Assembly: GCF_029962835.1 (NCBI RefSeq)
Contig: NC_080577.1
Span: 26,642,501-26,706,500, forward strand
Reading direction: 5' to 3'
DNA length: 64,000 nucleotides
Source: Magnolia sinica
Taxonomy: Eukaryota > Streptophyta > Magnoliopsida > Magnoliales > Magnoliaceae
Made by a program: the position numbers and the translations under genes. Positions 35,347-46,268 of the stretch are shown here, piece after piece. How positions within the stretch are numbered: the first letter of the stretch is position 1; each line of letters starts with the position of its first letter. Below the pieces are notes generated by a model that saw only the letters and a program-made list of their open reading frames with translations, was not told the origin of the DNA and did not search any database.

Positions 35347-36782
35347 CCTTTTTTAAGCATTGTGGACCCGCGTGATGTATGGTCCAGGCCGTCCGTTTGA
35401 CGGGCCACACCATGATATATGTGTTTCACCCATGCTGTCCACCGGTAAGGGATGGTAGAGTCCACATAGCATATGTGTTATTATTCACCGTCCAGCACAA
35501 GACGTTGCTAGAGGGAAAAACATGGATATCAGCTTTGACTCAAAGCGGATGGGTCACACTCATGTGGACCCCACCTTGATATATGTAATGTATCCACACC
35601 GTCCACCTTATTTCCCAGCTCATTTTAGGCGTTGAGCCCAAAAAATGAAGCCAACCTGAATCTTTGGTGGGCCATATCATAGAAAATAGTGTGTCATATT
35701 GTTAAATCTGTTAGGGTCCGTTGTGACATTTCTGTGCATCAAAACATGCTGAATATTGGGCTTGTTAGATGCATCCCGGGCCATAGAACCCAGTAGGTGG
35801 ACTAGATCATCATGATGTGAGGCCCACCTATGAAAAACCACAAGAAATAAAAAAATATAAATATGAAGGACGCTGTTAGCAGCGTCCTTGCTGCCGGTGA
35901 TCCCCACCACGGGCCCCACCATGATGTATGTTGAATATTAACACCATGCACTTGATGGGTCCCCTTTAATTATTGGGACATCCCAAAAATCAACTGTTCA
36001 TAGCATTTAGGTGGTCCACACCACTAACAGTAAGAGATTGAAAGCCTACCATTGAAATTCTTTTTGGGTCTCAGAAGTTTCAGATCTATATGAAATTTGT
36101 TTTGCCTCTTAACTCAGATCTTTGTGACCTTATGAAAAGATTAGATGGAAATAAACGTTATGGTGGGCCCCACGTGGAACCCACTTACGGTGGAGATGGA
36201 TTGGCTAGGCTACCACGCACCAGCTATATAGTTGTTCTATTGACGTCAACTAGAGGTGGGGCCTGCCTTGATGGCATGTGTGGACACCACCATGATGTCT
36301 GTGTTGTAACGGTGGAATGCCACCATGATGTAGTGTTGTACTCACACCGTCCAATCTAGACGGTGCCATGTGGAGACCACTGTGATGTATGGTTTTATCT
36401 AAACCGTCCATCCCGTTTGGCTGGGATGGACAGGAGCCTTAGGTATCCACCTTGATGTTTGTGTTTATCATGCCATCCATCCATCTGTAGAACTCTACCG
36501 TGATATGTTTTGTATTCCACGTCGTCCATCTGGATATGTGTGGCCCACATGATGCATGTGTTGTACCTATACCGTCCAACCGTTGTTAGAGATCATTTTA
36601 TGGCATCACAAAGAAAATCAGATAGATTTAAAGTTCAAGTGGACCCTACCATTGAAAATAGTGAGTGTGGCTGCTCCCACAATTTTCCGTGGTGGGCCCT
36701 GTGCATTCTAACGGTGAAAATCATTATCTCCACTGTTATTTGTGGTATGGTCCAAATGATCTTTTGATGGGATTTTTTTTTG

Positions 36783-37190
36783 GGAAATGGTCTATAATGA
36801 CCTCTAATTGATGTGTGGGCCCCACCTTGATGTGATGTATGTTGGGCCCATATGAGAGGCCCCCTTTATGATGTATATAAGACCCTTGTTGAGGCCCCCT
36901 TTATGATGTATATAAGACCCTTGTTGAGGCCCATTGTGATGTATTTGGGGCCCATGGGTTAAGGCCCATTGTGATGTATTTGGAGCCCATGGGTAGAGGC
37001 ACATTGTGATATATTTGAGACCCATGAGATATGGCCCTTTGTGATGTATAGTAGGCCCGTGCTTGAGGCCCATTGTGATGTATATGTGGCCTATATGATG
37101 CGGCCCACCTAATGTATGAGAGACCCATGGATGTGACCCATCGCGATGTGTGTTAGGCCCTTGTGTGAGGCCATGGGCCCACTATATGTT
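36783..37190. repeat. About 35-bp minisatellite, first D LTR
   Basis: Degenerate tandem copies with the core AGGCCCATTGTGATGTAT followed by a GGGCCCATGGG-like part. The partner array is 43,290-43,640 in the second D LTR. Confidence 0.8.
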
Positions 37191-37414
37191 CGGTGCTATG
37201 TGGGCCACTCCTTGGGAGCAATGTTGGTTAAAGGTTCACATTAATGGGTAATGATGGTTAAACGTCCACATTATGACCTTCCCTTAGGCCTGGTTAGGCC
37301 CATTCTCGTGATTCTCTAGTGGGTTACCCCAAATGATTGGGCCCTAATGATATTACTTGGTCCATCATCGGCTGTCCATCCATGGATCCTGCCTTGCGTA
37401 GAGGCAAGTTACCG

Positions 37415-37860
37415 ATTCTAATTGTCAAGGCCGATTCTGATTATCGAGGTTGATTATAATTATCGAGGCCGATTTCGATTGTTGAGACCTATCATTGAGG
37501 CCGATTATAATTATCGAGGCCAATTCTGATTGTTGAGACCTATCATCAAGGTCAATTATGATTACCGAGGTCGATTCTAATTATTGAGGCCGATTCTGAT
37601 TATCGAGACCGATTCCAATTGTTGAGGCCTATCATCGAGGCCGATTATGATTATCAAGGTCAAATCTGATTATCGAAGCCAATTCTGATTATTGAGGCTG
37701 TTTTTGATTATTGAGGATGATTCCGATTGTCGAGGCCAATTCTGATTGTTGAGGCCGATCATTGAGGCCGATTTTGATTGTCGAGGCCGATTCCGAATGT
37801 AGAGGCCGGCGACCAAGGCCGATTCTAATTGCCGAGGCCGATTGACGAAACTTAATGTGA
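37415..37860. repeat. 19-bp GAGGCCGATT minisatellite, first D LTR
   Basis: About two dozen degenerate units close to CGAGGCCGATTCCGATTAT. Many differences between units are C-to-T or G-to-A at CG sites, as expected of methylated DNA. The partner array is 43,850-44,225. Confidence 0.8.
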
Positions 37861-38110
37861 TATATATGCAGCCCGTATTTGAGGCCTATTGTGATGTGTA
37901 TTCAAGCTCATGTTGAAGGCCCATTGTGATGTATATTAGGCCTATATGATGAGGCCCATTGCGATGCATTTGAGGGCCAGGCGATGGAGTCCATTGTGAT
38001 GTATATTAGGCCCATGGGAGAGGCCTATTGTGATGTGTATTAAGCCCTTGAGTGGGGCCCATGGTGTTGTATATTAGGCCATTTGTGAGGCCATGGGTCC
38101 ACTATACGTT
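37861..38110. repeat. Second GATGTAT array, first D LTR
   Basis: The 35-bp-type repeat returns after the 19-bp array, with the core GGCCCATTGTGATGTATATTA. The partner array is 44,226-44,480. The two arrays of one unit type thus bracket an array of another, in both LTRs. Confidence 0.75.
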
Positions 38111-39918
38111 AGGCTCTGTGGGCCACTCCTTGGGGCAATATTGGTTAAATGTCCATATTGTCGAGGCTGATCATCGATGCCAATTATCGAGGCCGGTTAT
38201 TGATACCAATTATGAGTATGTGGCAGCATAGCATCATGATATATGCCCATACGCATCATCTGTATGTTTGTTAAAAGATGTGATTGACCATTGTATATGC
38301 CATAGTGCAAGTGGTTTATGGGACTCCCTGATAGGCGGAGTTATCCCACATGAGCGCACGATATGCTTAGGATTGATGCATGATTGGACCGCGTGACTCA
38401 TGCATCTCGCATTGTGTGATAGTGATTACTGTACTGTATGACCTAGCGACATCAGGGCCATAGCCTCCACATTCATGTCGTGGATGGCCAGATGGGACAC
38501 CGTAAATTTGTTACTACCATCAGGCCGCTATAGATGGCCCTGGATGAAAATTCGTAAACTCTCTTGGTACCAGAGGACACTCCAACGTCGAGACCGAGTG
38601 GATATATATGAGCGAATGGGGGCCGTATACTAGTATGCCGTATCTTCCACTATATCGTGGTCGGTTAGGAGGGGGTGTAGCCTTACCCGCCCGAGGGAGT
38701 ATGCATAGATAGGCTGAGTCTGACCAGCTCTTAAATGGGTCCGCTATCGATGAACTGGGCCGATATTGGTAGGTGGGTAGTGAGGTCTCTTCCACTTTTC
38801 CAGTTGTATTATGCGCTTGATGGGGTTACAAGCTGGCATAGAGTATACTAAACCCCGATGATCACCCCATAGATGTACAGTACTGATACATGGACTTATT
38901 GAGCAGAAGTTGCATGCTCATTCATTAACTATCCACTCGGGTTGGTAGTGCGCAACTATTTGTTACGTGTACCTTCGCAATAGTCAGGATTTCAGTTGGG
39001 GCGCGCGACTAACCTGAGATCAGAAGTTTACCATATTGAGTCTGATTATCCAAATTTAGGTATGAGACTGGTTTAGATAGAAGTCCCTTGTGGTAGATCC
39101 TGTAGCCTGCGACACTACGTACTATCATCCTGATTTCACACTCCAGCATGGTCATTTCATTCGCACCGCATATTACATTACATCCGTGGCATATAGCATT
39201 TTGGGTTACTATGTTTTTGTATGGCCTAGATACGACTGACGATATTCGTGAACTCATCAGGAATTGCATATTGTATTGAATCCTTGACATCTGATATATG
39301 GTTCTTTATGACTCCTCATTTGCATAGCTGATCTACATTGCTTCCTCAGTATATCATACCGGCTTATTATATTTTTGCATCACATATCCTTGATATGACT
39401 GATAGCATTCATGGACTTCCAGTATGTTTCCACATTACTCTGTTATTGTACGATTTATGGATTGCCAGTATTTCCGCTTACCCTGATATCGTATGATTTA
39501 TGGCATTGTATTACATACTTGACACTTACCTTGTGCACACACTTTCACCACCCTCTAAGCTTTCTATAAGCTTATGCACGATATATGCGTGCAGGTGGCA
39601 TAGGGTTGCAGCAGCGTTGAGCTTGGAGCGTGCAGCCGTCTTCTGGAGCTTTTATTTTTTATATATGTATTTCCCAGCACTGTATTCAAATGTTTATATT
39701 AGTAGATATGTGATGATGATGTTGCCTTTTTGATTTGGGTATAATTGTGGTTATGCTTCTTACGAGTAAAATGTATATTGGAAAATCCTCCTTGTAGGAT
39801 CCCAGGATCAAAATCTGGCATGTGGACGAGCCGAGAATGGGATAATACGGAGGTTGTCGGCACTGGATTCGGCAATCGAAAATTTTGTGAGCCTGGTTTC
39901 CGAGTTTGGGACGTGACA

Positions 39919-40927
39919 AAAGTTGGTATCAAAGCATAACTTGAGAATACCTGAGGATAACATCACGTATCTGCTGATAGTTACCCTGCACTCTATGATT
40001 GTTAAGAACTTAGAATGATTAGATCCCCGAGTTCGAATAACTTAGAAACTTCCTGATATAGCTCCCCATCGTGTATGTATTCGAGAGTGCCTAAGGGTAA
40101 TAGGCCCTTGTTCCTTCTTGTAGGATATGACACCCAAGCAAGTAACTCGAGCGACTTCCGCTTCTCTGCCTGAGATTCCTGTTCCCCCACCCGAGACTTC
40201 TACACCCTTGTTCGAGTTTCTCACAGCACCGATCGTGTCTGTGAGTGCGGACCAGCTGCAGTTGATATTGTAAGCAATAAATGCCATTTTTCAGAGAGAA
40301 GGCCGGAAGAGGCGGGCGCCCTCCGTTAGCTCCAGACAACGTCGATAGCAGCGGAGACGCGCAACCTACCAAGCCGCCAGAGTACCAGTAGGACCTTTGG
40401 CACCACCTTTGAGGTAACTTTCCGGTGCTTGTTATGGATAAGGTGGGATAAGACACTGTAGGTAGGAGTGCCCCCGACTGCAGTAGCATCAGCTGAGGGC
40501 ACCAGTAGTACCTCCAACACCTCCTCTCTGTCAGTTCACAGGTACTTGCTTTGGATGTGGTGGGATAGGACATCGTAAGAGCGAGTGCCCCCGTCCTCAA
40601 CAGCAGCAATAACGATGACAATATCCGCTGCCGAGACCCCAACAGCGGCAACAAAAGCAGTAGGATCCTCAGGCATCAGGAGGAGTCGTCGATGATTTGT
40701 GCAACTTGGCCCATGCATCGTCTTGCTAGATTGCTCGTGGAAGAGACATCCTGGAAGCAAGAGACTGAGATTTGCGAGTGTTATCCCCATCTCCTTATTG
40801 TTTGACTGCACTCGTATGTTATGTTTCTGATTTTTCATAGTGAAACAATTTTTCCTCTTTTATGAGTTATGTCTATTTGTGACATTAGTAAATTTTGAGG
40901 ATAAAATTTTTATTAGGAGAAGAGAGT
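39919..40927 (+). pseudogene. Element D interior (gag zinc knuckle and chromodomain tail only)
   Basis: Just after the LTR is TTGGTATCAAAGC, a variant of the initiator-Met primer site. A start of gag-like sequence follows (TPKQVTRATSASLPEIP near 40,132), then zinc-knuckle sequence including CFGCGGIGHRKSEC (near 40,550-40,591). Then, with no pol between, the chromodomain-tail sequence (EETSWKQETEI) and a purine tract lead to the second LTR. At about 1 kb between 5.4-kb LTRs it is a non-autonomous, internally deleted form. It is broken. Confidence 0.75.
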
Positions 40928-41737
40928 TGTAAGGCCTGTATCTTAGATCATACCGTTTCATAAGCTTCCGTGGTCCTCCCGGTCGAATTTCAGCAACCCT
41001 CGACATATGTCCGACGTTTGCGCGTGATCCTAAGTTGAGTCCTACAAACCGGAGTCGACTCGACCCAAAACTTGTACCCTAGCGACCACGTCATCGCCAC
41101 AGTTCCAACACCGCGTCTCACGCGCCGATGCGATACCCAGGCCAGGAGATGTGGGCCCGCGTTCATTTCGAACAATGCCGTGCGTTGCGAATTCTGAGAG
41201 AATCTCTATGATTTGTCACATCAATCAAGTCAAGTACATCATCCATATCCCATGATACCTCACCCTATCACAAGTACAAGCATCCATTCCCTATTTTCCT
41301 CCAAGTCAACTCTCTCTCTCCCCACCCATTCCTTCTTTACTCAATTTCAACCAAACTCATACCTTTCCATCTCCATTCCTTACAACACCCATTATAGCCA
41401 TCTCTTTTCATCCATCACTCTTCTCTCTCTCATTCTATAAACAACAACTCTCCAAACTCCCAAGAGAAGCACCCAACGTCCAAGCTCTCCAAATTCCCCC
41501 AAAGCCAAGTGTGGCCCACTTTCCCACTCTTTCATCTCCCATCTCAACCTTCCAATCTCCATCAACCTCCATCAAAATTGAAGGCAAGGAGCATAGGAGT
41601 CCAAGGAGCTAAAGAAGAAGGCCGATAGGTGGGTGATCTACCGTTGATTTCCATTTGAGGGCCCAGTTGTATGTGAGACCCATTTTGATGTATGTGTTGT
41701 AATCTTGAGGGGCCCATAGTGGCGGGGTCCCTCCATC

Positions 41738-41781
<44 letters not shown>

Positions 41782-44700
41782 TTTTTTAAGCATTGTGGAC
41801 CCGCATGATGTATGGTCCAGGCCGTCCGTTTGACGGGTCACACCATGATATATGTGTTTCACCCATGCTGTCCATCGGTAAGGGACGGTGGAGTCCACAT
41901 AGCATGTGTTGTTATTCACCATCTAGCACAAGACGTTGCTGGAGGGAAAAACATGGATATCAGCTTTGACTCAAAGTGGATGGGTCATACTCTTGTGGAC
42001 CCCACCTTGATATATGTAATGTATCCACACAGTCCACCTTATTTCCCAGCTCATTTTAGGCGTTTAGCCCAAAAAATGAAGCCAATCCGAATCTCTGCCG
42101 GGCCATATCATAGAAAATAGTCAATCATATTGTTAAATCTGTTAGGGCCTGCTGTGATGTTTCTATGCATCAAAACATGCTGAATATTGGGCTTGTTAGA
42201 TGCGTCCTGGGCCATAGAACCTAGCAGGCGGACTGGATCATCATGATGTGGGGCCCACCTATGAAAAATCACGAGAAATCATATATATATTTATATATGA
42301 AGGACGCTGTTGCTGTCAGCGTCAAGCAACGTCCTTGCTGCTTGTGTGAAGGTGGGACTGTGGCCCCTACCACGGGCCCCATCATGATGTATGTTGAATA
42401 TCAACACCATGCACTTGGTGGGTCTCCTTTAATTATCGGGACATCCCAAAAATCAGCCGTTCTTGGCATTCAGGTGGTCTACACCACTAATAGTAAGAGA
42501 TTGAACACCTACCATTGAAATTCTTTTTGGGTCTTAGAAGTTTTGGATCTATATGAAATTTGTTTTGCCTCTTAACTCAGGTCTTTGTGACCTTATGAAT
42601 AGATTGGATGGAAATAAACGTTATGGCGGGCCCCACGTGGGACCCACATACGGTGGAGATGGATTGGCTGGGCTACCACGCACCAACTAAATAGCTGTTC
42701 TATTAACGTCAGCTAGAGGTGGGGCCTGCCTTGTGGCATGTGTGGATCCCACCATGATGTCTGTGTTGTGTCCCCACCGTCCAGCTGGACGGTGGAATGC
42801 CACCATGATGTAGTGTTGTACTCACACCGTCCAATCTGGACGGTGCCATGTGGAGACCGCTGTGATGTATGGTTTTATCTAAACCGTCCATCCCGTTTGG
42901 CTGGGATGGACAGGAGCCTTGGGTATCCACCTTGATGTTTGTGTTTATCATGCCATCCATCCATCTGTAGAACCCTACCGTGATATGTTTTATATTCCAC
43001 ACTATCCATCTGGATATGTGTGGCCCACATGATGCATGTGTTGTACCTATCCTGTCCAACCATTGTTAGAGATCATTTTATGGCGTCACAAAGAAAATCA
43101 GATAGATTTAAAGTTCAAGCGAACCCCACCATTGAAAATAGTGAGTGTGGCTGCTCCCACGATTTTCTGTGGTGGGCCCTGTGTGTTCTAACGGTGAAAA
43201 TCATCATCTCCATTGTTATTTGTGGTATGGTCCAAACGATCTTTGATGGGATTTATTTTTTTGGGAAATGGTCTATAATGACCTCTAATTGATGTGTGGG
43301 CCCCACCTTGATGTGATGTATGTTGGACCCATATGAGAGGCCCCCTTTATGATGTATATGAGACCCTTGTTGAAGCCCATTGTGATGTATTTGGGGCCCA
43401 TGGGTTAAGGCCCATTGTGATGTATTTGGAGCCCATGGGTAGATGCCCATTGTGATATATTTGAGACCCATGGGATGTGGCCCTTAGTGTTGTATAGAAG
43501 GCTTGTGCCAGAGGCCCATTATGATGTATATGTGGCCCATAGGATGCGGCCCACCTAATGTATAAGGCCCATGGATGTGACCCATCGCGATGTGTGTTAG
43601 GCCCTTGTGTGAGGCCATGGGCCCACTATATGTCTGGCCCTATGTGGGCCACTCCTTGGGAGCAATGTTGGTTAAAGGTCCACATTAATGGGTAATGATG
43701 GTTAAACGTCCACATTGTGACCTTCCCTTAGGCCTGGTTAGGCCCATTCTTGTCATTCTCTAGTGGGTTACCCCAAACGATTGGGCCCCATTGATATTGC
43801 TTGGTCCATCATTGACTGTCCATCCATGGATCCTGCCTTGCGTAGAGGCTGGTTACTGATTCCAATTGTCGAGGCCAATTCTGATTATCGAGACCGATTC
43901 TGATTATCGAGGCCGATTTCAATTTTTGAGACCTATCATTAAGGCCGATTATAATTATCGAGGGCGATTCTGATTGTTGAGACCTATCATCGAGGTCGAT
44001 TGTGATTATCGAGGTTGATTCTAATTATCGAAGCCAATTCTGATTATCGAGACCGATTTTGATTGTTGAGGCCTATTATCGAGGCTGATTCCGATTATCG
44101 AGGTTGATTCTGATTATCGAGTCCGATTCTAATTGTCGAGGCCGATTCCGATTATCGAGGCCGATTCCGACTGTCGAGGCCGACCACTAAGGCCGATTCT
44201 GATTGCCAAGGCCAATTGACGAGACCTAATGTGATGTATATGCAGCCTGTATTTGAGGCCCATTGTGATGTGTATTCAAGCCCGTGTTAAAGGCCCATTG
44301 TAATGTATATTAGGCCTATGTGATGAGGCCCATTGCGATGCATTTGAGGGCCAGGCGATGGAGTCCATTGTGATGTATATTAGGCCCATGGGAGAGGCCT
44401 ATTGTGATGTGTATTAAGCCCTTGAGTGGGGCCCATGGTGTTGTATATTAGGTCCTTTGTGAGGCCATGGGTCCACTATACGTTAGGCTCTATGTGGGCC
44501 ACTCCTTGGGGCAATGTTGGTTAAATGTCCACATTGTCAAGGTCGATCATCAATGCACATTATCGAGGCCGGTTATTGATACCGAATATGAGTATGTGAC
44601 AGCATAGCATCATGATACATGCCCATACGCATCATCTGCATGTTTGTTTTGAGATGTGATTGACCATTACATATGCCATAGTGCAGGTGGTTTATGAGAC

Positions 44701-46268
44701 TCCCTGATAGGTGGAGTTATCCCACATGAGCGCATGGTATGCGTAGGATTGATGCATGATTGGACTACATGATTCCTGCATCTCGCATTGTGTGATGGTG
44801 ATTACTGTACGCCCTAGCGACATCAGGGCCATAACCTCCACATTCATGTCGTGAATGGCTAAATGGGACACCGAAAATCTGTTATTAGCATCAGGCTGCC
44901 ATAGATGGCTCTGGGTGAAAATTCCCAAACCCTCTTGGTACTAGAGGATGCCCCAACGTCGAGGCCGAGTGGATATATAAGAGCGCGTGAGGGCCGTATA
45001 CCAGTAGGTCGCGTCTCCCACTGTGTCATGGTCGGTTAGGAGGGAGTGTGGCCTTACCCGCTTGAGGGAGTAAGTATAGCTGGGTTGAGTCTAACCAGCT
45101 CTTAAATGGGTCCGCTATCGACGAGCTGGGCTGATATTGATAGGCGGGTAGTGAGGTCTCTTCCACTTACCCAGTTGTATTGTGCGCTTGATGGGGCGGT
45201 AAGCTGACGTAGACTGTATTAGACCCTGGTGATGATCCTAGAGATGTACAGTACTGATACGTGGACCTATTGAGTAGGAGTTGCATACTCATTCATTCAC
45301 TATCCACTCGAGTTGGTGGTGCGCGACTATTTGTTACGTGTACCTTCGCAATGGTCAAGATTTCTGTTGGGCCTTGCGATTAACCTGAGATCAGCAATTT
45401 ACCACATTGAGTCTGACTATACAAATTTAGGTATGAGACTAGTTTGGATAGAAGTCCCTTTTGGTAGATCCCGTAGCCTGCGATACTACGTACTATCATC
45501 CCGACTTCACACTCTAGCATGGTTATTTCATTCGCACCGCATATTGCATTACATCCGTGGCATATAGCATTTTGGGTTACTATGTTTCTGTATGGCCTAA
45601 ATACGACTGACGATATTTGTGAACTCATCAGGAATTGCATATTGCATTGAATCCTTGACATCTGATATATAACTCTTTATGACTCTCCTCAGTATATCAT
45701 ACTGGCTTATTATGTTTTTACATTGCATATCCATGATATGACTGATAGCATTCGTGGACTTACTAGTATGTTTCTGCATTACTCTGTTATTGTACGATTT
45801 ATGGATTGCTAGTATTTTCGCTTACCCTGATATTATATGATTTATAACATTGTATATACTTGGCACTTACCTTGTGCATAGACTTTCACCACCCTCTAAG
45901 CTTTCTATAAGCTTATGCATGATAGATGCGTGCAGGTGGCATATGGTTGCAGCAGCGTCAAGCTTGGAGTGTGCAGCCGTCTTCTGGAGCTTTTATTTTT
46001 GATATATGTATTTTCCTTTCAGTAATGTATTCAAATGTTTATATTAGTGGATATGTGATGATGATGTTGCCTTTGTGATTTGGGTATAATTGTGGTTATA
46101 CTTCTTACGAGTAAAATATACATTGGAAAATCCTCATTGTTCGATCCCAGGATCGGAATCTGGCATATGGACGCCGAGAGCCGAGAATGGGGTACTACAG
46201 AAGTTGTTGGCACTGGATTCGGCAATCGGGAATTTTGTTAGCCCAGTTTTCGAGTTTAGGGCGTGACA
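40928..46268 (+). repeat. Element D, second LTR
   Basis: An uninterrupted 5,341-bp LTR from TGTAAGGCC to GGGCGTGACA. It has the same internal order as the first LTR, including (TC)n at 41,740-41,778 and arrays at 43,290-43,640, 43,850-44,225 and 44,226-44,480. The sequence after it does not repeat the bases before 2,875. Both D LTRs are preceded by the same 3' interior sequence, so the pair is int-LTR-int-LTR and not a simple element. Confidence 0.87.

Larger units (their letters stand above)
34833..39918 (+). repeat. Element D, first LTR, right part
   Basis: Together with 2,875-3,208 it makes an LTR of about 5.4 kb that matches 40,928-46,268 in order. Parts in order: a C/T-rich stretch (34,833-35,160), a (TC)n run (35,313-35,344), a block rich in GTGGGCCCCACC and ACCGTCCA words (about 35,370-36,780), three minisatellite arrays (36,783-38,110), then a more complex 3' third that ends GACGTGACA. 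Confidence 0.87.

Noticed and set aside
36804-37128. Repetitive minus-strand frames with HHNGPQ-like repeats (also 43,253-43,471)
   Set aside because: They are translations of the 35-bp minisatellite and not genes.
37415-37860. Possible CRISPR-like array
   Set aside because: Units are contiguous and degenerate, with no unique spacers. It is a eukaryotic minisatellite inside an LTR.
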